The position numbers were made by a program, and so were the translations under genes. Of a DNA stretch of 64,000 bases, positions 1-11,820 are shown piece after piece. The stretch spans positions 45,372,034 through 45,436,033 of the forward strand of contig CM026551.1 of NCBI GenBank assembly GCA_015143295.1, in the 5' to 3' direction. The notes under the pieces are model-generated. The model had not been told where the DNA came from. It was given only the letters and a program-made list of their open reading frames with translations, and did not search any database. How positions within the stretch are numbered: position 1 is the first letter of the stretch; each line of letters opens with the position of its first letter. The stretch is from Tetracentron sinense. Lineage: Eukaryota > Streptophyta > Magnoliopsida > Trochodendrales > Trochodendraceae.

Positions 1-1105
1 TGACACTTATGATGTTTTTTTTTATAAAATAAGGTATAAAGACGGAATATTTTCGGCCACTAATAGAAAGCATTTTGATAGTGACATAAATATTCCGTCA
101 CTAAAGCTATTAGTAACGAAAGTGATTTATATTGATCGAATATTTCCATCATTATTGATGTTGAGATTATTAGTGACGAAAATAATTCTGTCACTAATAG
201 TTAGACATTATTAGGAGTTTCAGAACCTACGATTTCCCCCAATTTTTACTCTGGTTCCCACTCTCCTCGCCTCCGACCACCTTCCACCACCATCACTAAT
301 CAAAAACCTCCACGGTAAGCTTCTCTCTCTCTCTCTCTCCCTCCCTCCCTCCCGCTCTCTCTCGTTTTCTCTCTCTTGATCTCTCTCTTTCTTTTAATAT
401 GAACTATACATTATTTTTGTGTGTACCTATGATCTATAATTTTCTTTGGATGAACTAAGACTTTTTTTAATTTAATAACACTACCTTAACGTTGAGCTAC
501 TGATTGGTTGTATTTAGTTGTTAGTTAATTGATTATGAAAAACATTGCCTTCCCCACGCCACCATCTCAACGACAATCCCAGGATCTCGATTACACCCAG
601 CCTCTAGATGATACCATTGCATGATATTGCCGATGCTTGACTCATTATGTGTTTACACACTCTTGTTGTCAATTTTTTATATCAGTACTTTTAAAAAATT
701 TATATATTACACATCATTTTTTGACTACTGTACATTTCGCTACTTTATAAAATGGAAAGGAATGGACTAGTTCCTCATTGTGTATTTCATGAGTAGTTTA
801 GCTATGAATAGCTGGAATAAGTTGAATGAATGTGAATATATTTTATGTTGAATAAAATTGATACAAGTTGAATGTTTGATGAAACATTGATGTTGAACAA
901 GTTGAATGGTTGTGTGAATGAATTAATGGATACAGGTTGAGAAACATTCATGTTGAAGACGTTGAATGGTTGAGTGAATGAATTAATGGATACATGTTTA
1001 TAGGTTGAACAGGTTATAAGTTCCTAACTGATATTAAAAAAAAAGGACATCAGTGACGGAATAATGATCATTGAGATTTAGTGACGGAAAATATTTCGTC
1101 ACATA
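1..1105. mobile_element. Non-autonomous DNA transposon fragment, left part
   Basis: Positions 38-214 and 1045-1100 carry clusters of a short motif in both orientations (ttagtgacgga, tccgtcacta). The same motif resumes at 32653-32685 and 35316-35635. Removing the two later insertions joins these into one element of about 1.5 kb with motif-rich ends and a core at 240-1040. Such subterminal repeats are typical of En/Spm (CACTA)-like and some Mutator-like elements. I see no terminal CACTA or TSD, so the superfamily is open. The core has no coding frame. Confidence 0.6.
319..398. repeat. CT-rich microsatellite
   Basis: An imperfect (CT)n and (CCCT)n tract lies in the core of the DNA transposon, flanked by ordinary AT-rich sequence. 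It looks like a simple repeat or a CT-rich leader. No gene follows it. Confidence 0.85.
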
Positions 1106-1409
1106 TGTGGGCAGTGAAATTTCACCACCCACAAGGTGGGTGCATGGTGCGTCTGCCTACACAGGATCACCATTCATTGAATGGGCGGTTAAGCTTCGTG
1201 CATGCCAAAGGCACGCGCACCAGCTGGCCAAGGGCTGGCTCACCACCAGCCTACCTAGCATTATATGCTGGCAGTAGGGCAATAATGCCCTATGGATACC
1301 CCTTTATGTCAGTCCATAGAGGACTGACACGTGGTTAGGGTTTGCCCTCATGTATAGACCCCCATTCAAGCTTGCGAATAGACTCTATAAGTCCATCTAC
1401 GAGCCAGTC
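1106..1409 (+). mobile_element. Tat element 5' LTR, first segment
   Basis: It starts TGTGGGCAG and matches 31249-31552 of the 3' LTR throughout. It breaks at cagtc (1405-1409), where the Tekay-like element is inserted. The LTR resumes at 11821 with the duplicated cagtc. The ORFs at 1071-1338 only read across the transposon/LTR border and are not genes. Confidence 0.9.
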
Positions 1410-2281
1410 TGTAGAGACCTGAATCTTTTTCATGCATTTAATGAAAGTATTATGGGTATAATAGTCTTTATGATGTTTTAATGTGTTTGTATTTATATGT
1501 AATTGGTGTGGTGTGATCAAGGCTTAATCAAAGTTGTAAAGAGAGGGATGCTTTAACATACCCTCAACTTTAGAAAGCTCTAGTTTTGTCACTGTTTATC
1601 GGAATTGAGTGATTCTTGGACCATTAAAAATATATTGAAACCCTCTTTAATGTTTATGTTTATCATATTTCCTGATTTTGAGTCGAGGTTCAGTCAAATG
1701 TTAGATTTTCGAAGGTGTTTGTTAAAATGCTTAAAAATGATGAATGCTAGTATAATGCTATTGATTATTAAGAAATTAAGTGAAATGGATATTGCTGTTT
1801 ATCATGATAAATTATGTCCTATTTACTTGTATGGTGATCGGTATTTGGGTAGGCCAAATCTTAGAGGAAAATCTTTCACGTTGGGAATTCTCTAACTAGG
1901 AAGATGTAACCTAGCGGAGTTTCTTAACGAAAGATTAGAATCTAAGGGATGACTCAGTTGAATGCCAATCACGACACTAAAGCACACGTTTACTTGCATG
2001 ATATGTAGTTGTGTCTCATGAGTCCACTTGGCTCACAAGCATGCATTCATTGGACACGAACATGTTATGAATTATGTCATGAAAGAACGATCCCCTACTA
2101 CGAACATCCACTCTACGCATTATCGCACTCATGTGATGCTATGAAAAAATGATCCCTAGTTACGAACAGACCACTCTATGCGTTGCCGCGACTATGTTAC
2201 AAAACATAATGAATTATGCGTTGCCAGGACAAAACACAATGAATTATACATTGCCGGGACAAAACACTATGATTATGCGTT
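1410..2281 (+). mobile_element. Tekay-like 5' LTR, first segment
   Basis: It matches 9403-9703 and then 10583-11150 of the 3' LTR. At 1713/1714 it lacks a segment of about 880 bp that the 3' LTR has at 9704-10582. Because the missing part carries the TATA box, this LTR cannot drive transcription as the 3' copy might. It breaks at gcgtt (2277-2281), where a copia solo LTR is inserted. The reading frames here are incidental. Confidence 0.88.
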
Positions 2282-5200
2282 TGTAAAGTCCATGTTTTAT
2301 GTGTTGGCTTATTTCAGTGTCAAAACAAGTAAGTCTAGGTGTCTAGGTGTGTATCTTGTGTCATTGCCATCAAGCATCCACGACAAGTGAAGTTGAAGAC
2401 CAAAGAAGATTGGTTGAAGACTCGGTTGATCATATCCTTCGTTTCACTCATAGGATGGTAAGCGACCTAGATACCATGTTACCATAAGTGGAAATTGACT
2501 TAGAATAATCATAATATGATACCTTAGGTGGTAAGTGACCTAGACTAAATATATGGACCCAAGGTGATTAGATAAGTAGCCCAAAACAAGTTGAAAATTT
2601 TGAAAATGCTTAAAAAACCAAGGTTGCTTGTAGGTGGCATATCTCTCAGACCATAGCTCGTATTTTATTCCATAATATATCAAATTGATCACGTCGAAAA
2701 GATCTACAACTTTCATAAAGGGAGTAAAAGCTAAAAATGAATTTTTAAAATCAGGGTTTCACCTCAAAATCGACCCTTGGCACTTAGGGTCGACCTTGAG
2801 TATCAAAATTTTTGTATGGGAAAATGAGGCAGAGTGATGTAAAACTCAAGGTCGACCTTGGAGGATGTTTTGGTCGACCGAACTTCACTTTTGGGTTGAC
2901 CCAAGTGTCTCCTAGGGTCGACCCTGATATGAGATGTCTTCCTAAATTCGTTTTTTTTAGCCCTTTTGTGTTTTTAGCAACTTCTATACATGGGTTTTGA
3001 ACTCCCTATTTAACTAGAACCCTTCCAATACGAAAATTGGAACTTGGGAAGTGTGTTGAGAACACTTTGAGGTATCTCTAGAGTTCATAGAAACTCAGGG
3101 ATTTTTTTTCTCTACCCCCTTTGGTAGGTCTTCTTCCATCCTAGTTTTGCAAGCCAAAAGCTTCATTCATGCTTGCTTGGACTTTTCCATTGAAGGAGTC
3201 TGTTGCCTAGATATGGACCCCAGAGGGGGGGTGAATAGAGTCAATGGCAGTTTTTTAAAAATTATTCCTTTTAAATGCGAAAATTAAAAACTAAAAGGAA
3301 TGTAGCTAAGCACAAAATAAATAAAGTAATAAAATGCACAAGAAGAAGGAGAAAGAATTAAAGGATGCAAACACAGATTTGTTTTCAAGGTTTGGTAATC
3401 CCAGCCTACTCCCCGCCTCAAGTAACACCAGCTTGGAGGTTTCCACTACAGTTCACGACTGCACAAGCTTCTTAATTTGGTGAAGCCTAAACCCTTTTAC
3501 AACCTCTCTTCTAGTTGAGGTCAACCGTACAACACCCAGAGCAAAACCCTCTTTGGTTTACACGAAGCAGCAGCTTCACAGAACTCGCAGGTTCTTGGAT
3601 GATAATAACAGATTTTGGATCTTAGATCCGAAAGGTAAACTCCTTTAAGAGTTAGATTTGAATGGAATATCAAGCTCTAAGAAATCTCTCAAGTGGAAGA
3701 TTGGATTTTAGTTCAAAGAGAAAAAACAAAGTATCTTTTTGTAGATTTGGGATTTTTAGCTCAAGAAAGTGATTTTCAATGTAACAGTGTGAGAGTGAGT
3801 GTAATTGTCTTTTGGATCATTCAAAGATCACTTATATTTATAGTGATTTGAAATTTATTACCGTTGATTAGCATTGAATGCGAAAAACCCGTTAAGCAAT
3901 TTAATGCGATATTTCAAAATTTTTCTGAACTATCCAGTCGATTAGAGGAGCCTCTTGATCGACTGGATGGCTGCTTGATTGCCTGGATCAGGTCCTTGAT
4001 CGCCTGAACCATAAAAACGCATTTCATGGAGTTTTGTTCTATCCAGTCGATTAGAGAGAGGAGTGATCGGCTGGATGGACCATCTAATCGACTGGATGGT
4101 CCTCCTGATCGGCTGGATAGACCAAAAAGTTTCCAGTTTTTGGTTTATCTGATTTTTAATGCTTTTGCTTTGACTTTAATGATTTGCACAAATACCAAAG
4201 TCTTTAATAATGTTAGTAAAACATGTTAACAACTCATAATGATCTTTTAAAAGAACTAAAATGGATTAGCAAAGGGAACCAACCCGATCACCACATGCAA
4301 AATTTTTTTTGAAAAAATTTGTTCTATCCAGTCGATCATAGGGCTTGCCTGATCGACTGGATGGTCTGCCTAATCGGTTGGATGGCCTATCTAATCAATT
4401 GGAGAGGCTAATTTTATTTGCAGAATCCATTTTCAAAACCTTTAAGATATGATTTGATTCCAAGGTTTTGTACTTAACCATTATGAGTATAATTAACATG
4501 TTTTAAGGTCCTTAATCATATTTTAATATTTGTTCAAGAGACCTATGGTCAATTTAAGGTATTTTGAGCTTTTTCACCAAATCAACCACTTGAGGATTTT
4601 TACAAGAAATCCTAAACAGATTACTTACTACCTAGACTAAGACCTTGATGGAGATGATCTTTGTGCTTTAATGGTCTTCAGTAGCAGTGTCTTTAAGACA
4701 TTCTTCCAAAACCCTTTTTTTTTGTTGATAGTTGAACATCTTTTTGAAGCTTTGATTTAGAATTTTCATCATGTCTTGACTTGGTCTTTTCATATACTTG
4801 AAATCCCTTTTCTAATTCTTGAATACTGTAAAATAAATTGTTTATGAAAGACATTAGTATTACAAGATTCATTTCATTATATATGTCATCATTAAAATTA
4901 ATTGAGGGACATATGGTTGTAACCTTAAGGCTAACAGAGTCCTTCTAAGAATTGATTCTTATCAAACCATCAACCCGTTCTGGATAGAACAAATTGGTCG
5001 GAGTGTTCCGGAGCCTTTACGAAGGAGATCGATTCGAGAAAGATCGTGGATGTGTGATTTAGTCAGTGGAATTCGAAGCCGTTATTGATGGAGATCGATC
5101 GGAAGATCGTTAACTGTTTTTCGAGGCACAAAGAGAAGTACGAGTGGCTACGGTTGATCATGGGACTTATAAGTACATGATGACTTTTCGAGGTGTGGAG

Positions 5201-5531
5201 GACTAAGAACTGAAGGATCGTAGTGTCGAGTCCGAAGCAGTCAAGTTTGAGTCTTGTAAGGTTTTTTTTAACTTTGTCTTCGTGGATTCTCATGGCTGGA
5301 CAAGGTCTCGTGATTTTTCCCTGAAGGGTTTCTACGTAAAAATCCTTGTGTTATGGTTTGGATGTTTCTATTTTCGCACTTTAAATTCATCATCCCTTTA
5401 ATTAATAACTTAATTGTTAAATCATAAAAATGGTAGATAGAATTGTAGAAAAACCTAACCATCCCCTTGAACTTGTGAGTTCTCAACTCAAACCCTAGAT
5501 TTGAGGTTCATTGAATTTTTTTTTCAGCGTT
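2277..5531 (+). mobile_element. Copia-type (SIRE-like) solo LTR inserted in the Tekay-like LTR
   Basis: The LTR is 2282-5526, TGTAAAGTCC to TTTTCA, with a perfect TSD gcgtt at 2277-2281 and 5527-5531. Without the inner insertion it is about 1.50 kb and matches, in reverse, the LTR at 23941-25410 (1470 bp) that is attached to a copia gag. No interior is present, so it is a solo LTR left by recombination between LTRs. It carries several GGTCGACC-type palindromes at 2760-2930, upstream of a TATA-like ctatttaac near 3005. Confidence 0.88.
3196..4941 (-). mobile_element. Second solo LTR nested in the copia solo LTR
   Basis: The LTR is 3201-4936 (1736 bp) with TG and CA ends and a perfect TSD gagtc (3196-3200, 4937-4941). 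On the minus strand it starts TGTTAGCC and ends GGCAACA, with a pyrimidine-rich stretch (cacccccc) near its end, as in SIRE/Maximus-type copia LTRs. A TATA-like ctataaatataag lies at about 3828-3842 on the minus strand. Palindromic blocks of cagtcgat/atcgactgg occur at 3938-4130 and 4325-4400, upstream of that TATA. Family is inferred from these traits because no coding part is attached. Confidence 0.8.
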
Positions 5532-6201
5532 GTCAGGACAAACACACCATGAATCATGCATTTATGAGTCTATGCATATGTTAAGTTCTAGTTCATGAAT
5601 AAGGGTTACACAACTACACAAGTCAAGATGATGTTATGACATGTTATATGCTTCGCACTCTGATTATGCCTATTGTCACGTATATCTATTATGATTAAGC
5701 ATAGATAAACTAAGTTATGATATTATTATTGCTTATGCTATTTTATGTTGTTGTTAGTTTGTTTATCCACTGAGTATTCCATACTTAGTCGACTTGTCAT
5801 TGTCTTTAGGTCTAGGAGAGGAGCTTTGGACTGAGGAGGTTTATACGGAAGAAGGGGTAGAAGGTGAGCTTCCCGAGGGGGAGGCCAGAGATTTAGATAG
5901 TCATCTTTGTTACTAATTAGTTGTTTCAATTTAAAGGAATTGTAATAGACCTTTAGATGATGTTGCTTATTAGACTACTTTACTGTTGGTACTAAACTAT
6001 TTTTGTTTATGTTGAATTTTGTTATGTTGGGAAGATGACCGTTGTACATGATGGTTTAAGTTTATATAATCAGAATTTTATTACCCTCATTTTGGAGACT
6101 CGTGTCAGTATGCCTTGTATGCATGAATTTTAAGCAGGTTAAGGAAATGTAACGGGTCCAAAGTCTCATTTTAGTCATGGTAGGGTTTTGGGGTCGTTAT
6201 A
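5532..6201 (+). mobile_element. Tekay-like 5' LTR, last segment
   Basis: It resumes at tgtcaggac after the duplicated gcgtt and matches 11151-11820 of the 3' LTR to its terminus (gttata here, attaca in the 3' copy). It directly precedes the primer binding site. Confidence 0.88.
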
Positions 6202-6202
6202 A

Positions 6203-6217
6203 AGGTGTATCAGAGCT
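6203..6217 (+). promoter_or_regulatory. Primer binding site, initiator-Met tRNA type
   Basis: Two bases after the 5' LTR lies ggtgtatcagagc. It shares tatcagagc with the usual plant PBS TGGTATCAGAGC complementary to initiator-Met tRNA. One extra base sits at the 5' side. Position and sequence together support the call. Confidence 0.75.
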
Positions 6218-6454
6218 CAAGGCATTAGAGTCCTTAGGACTAAGGTATTAAGTATAGGATATAGGAAGATGTCAACCTTAGGGAAGCAACATCAAATCTA
6301 GGGTGATAAGTTTACTCTAAGCTTAAGTTTAGAATTAGTTACGTATTCTAGTATTGTGATTACGCTATGATGATGGTACTATTATGTACCAACATGCTAA
6401 ATATATATTATCTGTTTGGCACATGATTTGACACTCTTAGTTATGTATCCAATT

Positions 6455-6560
6455 CAGGCACTTTGTTGGTAAATGACTTCTTACCTTATGTGTTGGTGAT
6501 ACTGGGTCTACACACTCCATCGTTACTCCTAGTTTTGGAAGAGAATTTCCTATGGAGCTA
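6455..6560 (+). pseudogene. Remnant of Ty3/gypsy aspartic protease
   Basis: Translation gives GTLLVNDFLPYVLV in one frame and then, after a one-base shift near 6497, DTGSTHSIVTPSFG in the next. DTG followed by S/A-T/S-HS is the retropepsin active-site signature of plant gypsy elements. No gag zinc knuckle or RT can be followed on either side, so this is about 35 codons of a deleted polyprotein. The residue pattern is seen in the sequence; the lineage is inferred. Confidence 0.7.
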
Positions 6561-7540
6561 AGGCTTTAGGCCCGTATGGGATAGTATTAGGAGCATGAGG
6601 ATTAAGGAGATTGACCAAGATAGACAAATGAATTAGTCTTAATTCTGAATTGATACCATGATGGATGTGGTGTCATTAGGTTCGCTAGGACTTAGGTCTG
6701 TTATGAAATTGTATGTTAATAAAAGTTATTGTATGATATTATGTGTTATGATATGTTATTACGAGTTTTGAATGATACAATGATAATTATATGTTAAGAT
6801 GACTGGTGTCCAATAGAGACATAAGTTATTCTTAAATCCGGGACAGATGACGATAAAGCTAATGCATTGGGTGAAGGAAAACCCTGAGCGAATAAGATTT
6901 AAATTCTTTAAGACTTAGGTTTTAGACTCATTTTAAACCTAAGTTAAAATAATTTTTCAGTTAGACTTATGATTTGTTATTTGTTTTCATGACTTTCGTC
7001 ATGAGGCACAACAACCAAGGTTGCTATTATGTAATATTATTATTTTGAATATGAAATCTATGATGATTGTTAATATGCTACTATACTATCATATGTGAAA
7101 CATGATATGTTATATGATATATGATTGTGCAATTGATTACAACACGTAATTATGTATATATCTTATTCACCTTACTGATCAATGAGTACATAAAGCATAT
7201 CCTTGACACATTTATTCGTTATAAAAAAAAAAAATGAAGACAGGCAAATCTGGTCAATTTTTACAAAATAAAGGGCAGACATGTGATTCCTTGCATGAAA
7301 ACATGAAGACTTGGGTTTAAACCTATAAATATTCAATTAAAGCCCATAATTCATAAGTTTATCTCCTAAACACTAAAGAGTTAGAGTTTGATAGATAGAG
7401 AATGAAAAGTTTGATATTTAATTTCCCTATTTAAATCTAATTAATTTATGATCTAAATTTATCCTTAGATTTTTTTGCTTGAGAATCAAGTAATGATGAT
7501 CAGAAAATTAAGACTTACAAATGAAGCACTCATGGCTATA

Positions 7541-7586
7541 AAATAATAATAATAATAATAATAAATAAATAAATAAATATATATAA
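7541..7586. repeat. (TAA)n / (TAAA)n microsatellite
   Basis: Eight or so TAA units pass into TAAA units and then TA units. Simple repeat with no link to a gene. Confidence 0.9.
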
Positions 7587-7739
7587 TTTTGGATAAGTTC
7601 ATGGATGTTTGATGTATGTTTCTAGATACAGATGCACGTTAATTTTACAACACATTCTAAACCCAGTGCTTAGTCCAAAGTGATAAATTATAAACTCCAA
7701 GAATAGTTTAGGTCTCAAAGTACAAAAAATTATACACCT

Positions 7740-7958
7740 CTCATAAGTATTATACATAGCATATACTTCATGCATAACATAAGCATCATGCATATATCAT
7801 AAACATCATACACAGGATAAGCATCATATATCTCATAAGCATCATACATAACATACACTTCATGCATAACATAAGCATCATGCACATATCATAAACATCA
7901 TACACATCTTATAAGCATCATACATCTCATATGCATCATGCAAATCTTAAAAGCATTA
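7740..7958. repeat. Cat-rich minisatellite with a ~95-bp higher-order unit
   Basis: Variants of cataagcatcatgca and cataaacatcataca alternate. A larger block beginning catatacttcatgcat near 7760 recurs near 7853 (catacacttcatgcat), so short units of about 20 bp are arranged in a higher order of about 95 bp. Confidence 0.75.
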
Positions 7959-9390
7959 AAACGGGAGACCCACCGATCAACTGGCCTATTATTAATTTGC
8001 CTAGAAACTTTCTAAAATAAAGATTCCCGAATGTAATTCATTTGAACGACCACTAATTACAATTTATAAAATTGTAAGAGTATTGATAAATTCAATAACC
8101 ATAATAAAATTATGGGGGAAATATCTCTTAAGTACACTGAGATTCTAAAATTACCCTAGTGGATCCTACCCTTGAAGAACGATATCCCCTTAAATCGCAT
8201 ATGCTAGAATTTTCTTAATATATTTAATTTAATTATGAATTTAGTTAATTAATATTCTTTATGATAAATGATGACTACTTATATATCAAGCTCTCTATAT
8301 TATATATGATATAATAAATCAAGAGTAAAGTGTATAATCATAGAGCCTAGGCATTAAATTTTCTTAGGGTCAGTTAATATTTGATATTGTGATTGAAACA
8401 AGGCATTAGGTTTAAGAAAAGAGTCGTAAACTAAGTATAGTCTACTTAATAGTCTTCATCTCAACCGGTTGATACTTCATCCGACTTGATCCCTAGCTTC
8501 GTTAAGTCATTTAGGAATCCCTATTGTGTGTATACTATATGTACTGTGTTGTTGGGTGTTACTATACTCTAGGTGTTGTGTGCGTACTATATGTTATAAA
8601 TTATTGGAAGTCAGTTCATCAAGCATAGGATTCCAACGTAATTGTGGTTTTCTCAATTAGACTCATGAGTTATGGTAATACTCAAGCTAGAGTCTAGCCT
8701 AGGTGTTGGTTGTCAAGGGATTATTATATTTTTGTCATGCATTGTGTTATTAGGTTTCTATAAGGATTTGCCTTCCGAGTGAGACTATAATATTTTCTTT
8801 TATCTTACAAGTCTAGTAGATTTAGAGTCGTTGAGGAACTAATGATTTAGATTTTGATATATATGCTATTATGTGTATCCTATATAATTTCATTTGTTAA
8901 ATTATGCTTAATACATCTTTTATCACAAACAAGCATAAGTCGCATATTATGGTATGATGATAAGTCTATATGAATACATGTATACTCATGACTAGAAAAA
9001 AAAAATTAATAATAATCATTACATGAGAATTTTTAAGTATAATAGGTAAGAACTTCTCATTTATAACCAAGTGATCGTGAACTCTATCCATCCAAGGAGG
9101 TCATCTCAACTGCCTCATCTGATCACACAAGGTAAAGTATTTATCATCTCAAAATAAAATTTTCAAATATCGGATAATATGGTGCAAGGTACGTCCTACC
9201 CTAGGATGACCTTAAATGAGATATTTTAGCAGAATGAGTAAATTTTCGGTTATTTTAGAGTTATTATATTAAGTTTAATATGATTGTGTACAATAGATAT
9301 TTGCATTATATGAGTATGTGACTTGTACAATTGATTGACACACTTAGTTTATTCGTTTAAAGTTCGTAATTTCGAGGATGAAATTCTTTT

Positions 9391-9402
9391 AAGGGGGAAA
9401 GA
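9391..9402 (+). promoter_or_regulatory. Polypurine tract of the Tekay-like element
   Basis: The sequence aagggggaaaga lies immediately before the 3' LTR start TGTAGAGACC at 9403. This is the expected place and composition for the plus-strand primer. Confidence 0.85.
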
Positions 9403-11820
9403 TGTAGAGACCTGAATCTTTGTCATGCCTTTAATGAAAGTATTATGGGTATAATAGTCTTTGTGATGTTTTAATGTGTTTGTATTTATATCTAATAATG
9501 TGGTGTGATCAAGGCTTAATCAAAGTTGTAAAGAGAGATGTCTTAACATACCCTCAACTTTAGGAAGCTCTAGTTTTGTTACCGTTTATCGGAATCGAGT
9601 GATTCTTAGACTATTAGAAAGATATTGAAACCCTATTTAATGTTTATGTTTATCATATTTCTTGATTTTAAGTTGAGGTTAAGTCAAATGTTAGATTTTT
9701 GAAGTCGGGTCTACTGAAATTCTGGTCTGCTATAATCCATCACAGACTAGTCTGTTTTAAAGTCCATTTAGATAATAAAAAACTCAGAATTAAGATTTAT
9801 CTATTAGAGACAAAATTATTCCCCTTTGAATAAGGAGTCCAACGCAAGTTGAATCGTCAAAATCCAATGAGCGAGTCAAAAGTGATGGTCGAAATACCAA
9901 ACAGAAAAAATCGGGTCTGCTTTAGACGATCGATAGTCAAAATCCGACGATCGATCGCCTGGAACCCAGAAAAATAGATTGCTCTTTGGAATTTGGACGA
10001 TTGATCGTCCATACTGACAATCGATCGTCAGTGCATGACCCTGATCCATTAAAAGACACGGATTTTGGGGTTTTTAACCATTGAGACTATAAATAGGGGT
10101 CCTATTTCGAGGTTTTAGACTATCCTACCAAATTTCTAACCTAATTTTGCAAAATGGGAGAGAAAACCTAGGGTTTCTAAGAAGGTTGTGCTTAGTGAAG
10201 GTGGAGATTGCTCTTAGAAGGAGGAGGAAACTTGGAGATCTCCCCAAAATCATCTTGGGAGCAATTTGGGTCCAAAGGAAGGATCCCTAAGGTCGATAAA
10301 CTCTCTAAACCAACCTTATTAATGATGCTTTGTGAATATTAGTATAAGATAAATGATAGAAATGAAGATCTTATATGTTTTCCGTAGTTATGTATGGATT
10401 AAGCTTATTAGAGATGGAAATGAGTTTTATACTATGGATGAAATGTATGAAGGATGGGAAATACTATGGAGGATGGGATGAATGTATGGATGGGGACTAT
10501 GTTTGAGTTGTATGGATGGATTATGGTGTGGTGGAATGTTAAAAATGTGAAAGGGCAAGGTATTTATAATTAACGCACTCAAGGTGTTTGCTGAAATGCT
10601 TAAGAATGATGAATGCTAGTATAATACTATTGATTATTAAGAAACTAAGTTAAATGGATATTATTGTTTGTCATGATAAATTATGCCCTATTTCCTCTTA
10701 TGGTGATCGGTATTCGGGTAGGCCAAATCTTAGAGAAAAATCTTCCACGTTGGGAATTCTCTAACTAGGGAGATGTAACCTAACGGAGGTTCTTAACGGA
10801 AGATTAGAATCTAAGGGATGACTCATTTGAATGTTAATCACGACACTCAAACACACGTTCACTTGCATGATATGTAGTTGTGTCTCATTAATTCACTTGT
10901 CTCACAAGCATGCATGCATTAGACACGAACATGTTACGAATTATGCCATGAAAGAATGATCCCCCACTACGAACATCCACTCTACGCGTTGTTGCACTTA
11001 TGTTATAGTATGAAAGAATGATCCCCAGTTACGAACATACCACTCTATGCGTTGCCACGACTATGTTATAAAACACAATGAATTATGCGTTACCGGGACA
11101 AAACACAATGAATTATGCGTTGCTGGGACAAAACACTATGATTATGCGTTGTCGGGACAAACACACCATGAATCATGCATGTATGAATCTATGCATATGT
11201 TAAGTTCAAGTTCATGAATAAGGGTAACACAAGTACATGAGTCGAGATGATGTTATGACATGTTATATGCTTCGCACTTTGATTATGGCTATGTCACGTG
11301 AATCTATTATGATTAAGCATAGATAAACTAAGTTATGATATTATTATTGCTCATGCTATTTTATGTTGTTGTTAGTTTGTTTATCCACTGAGTATTCCAT
11401 ACTCAGTCGACCTGTCATTGTCTTCAGGTTTAGGAGAGGAGCCTTGGACTGAGGAGGTTTACGCGGAAGAAGGGGTAGAAGGTGAGCTTCCTGAGGGGGA
11501 GGCCAGAGATTTAGATAGTCATCCTTGTCACTAGTTAGTTGTTTCAGTTTAAAGGAATTGTAGTAGACCTTTAAATGATGTTGCTTATTAGACTACTTTA
11601 CTGTTGGTACTAGACTATTTTTGTTTAAGTTGAATTTTGTTATGTTGGGCAGATGACCGTTGTACAGGATGGTTTAGGTTTATATAATCGAAATTTTATT
11701 ATCCTCATTTTGGAGACTCGTGTTAGTATACCTTGTATGCATGGAGTTTAAGCAGGTTAAGGAAATGTAACGGGGTCCAAAGTCCCATTTTAGTAATGGT
11801 GGGGTTTTGGGGTCATTACA
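9403..11820 (+). mobile_element. Tekay-like 3' LTR (2418 bp, undeleted)
   Basis: Complete LTR from TGTAGAGACC to CATTACA, followed by the TSD cagtc. Unlike the 5' copy it keeps 9704-10582, with palindromic gatcgatcg blocks (9930-10045), a TATA box and a leader-like region. Near 11062-11165 three copies of a unit of about 30 bp (attatgcgttgccgggacaa) are in tandem; the 5' copy has the same at 2203-2280. Confidence 0.9.
10087..10096 (+). promoter_or_regulatory. LTR TATA box (U3/R border)
   Basis: The sequence ctataaatag is followed by a region that would be the start of R. It lies about 45-155 bp downstream of several gatcgat palindromes. Its absence from the 5' LTR marks the element as promoterless at that end. 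Confidence 0.7.

Larger units (their letters stand above)
6561..9390 (+). other. Degenerate interior of the Tekay-like element, no genes
   Basis: About 2.8 kb of AT-rich sequence has no frame longer than about 64 codons and no recognisable RT, RNase H, integrase or chromodomain motif. The small ORF at 7599-7793 is a by-product of a cat-rich minisatellite. Its last 30 bases (ttcgaggatgaaattc) look like the decayed 3' end of a chromovirus pol. Confidence 0.6.

Noticed and set aside
1605..1895. 96-codon ORF in the Tekay-like 5' LTR
   Set aside because: It spans the deletion point of the LTR, so the 3' LTR does not contain the frame.
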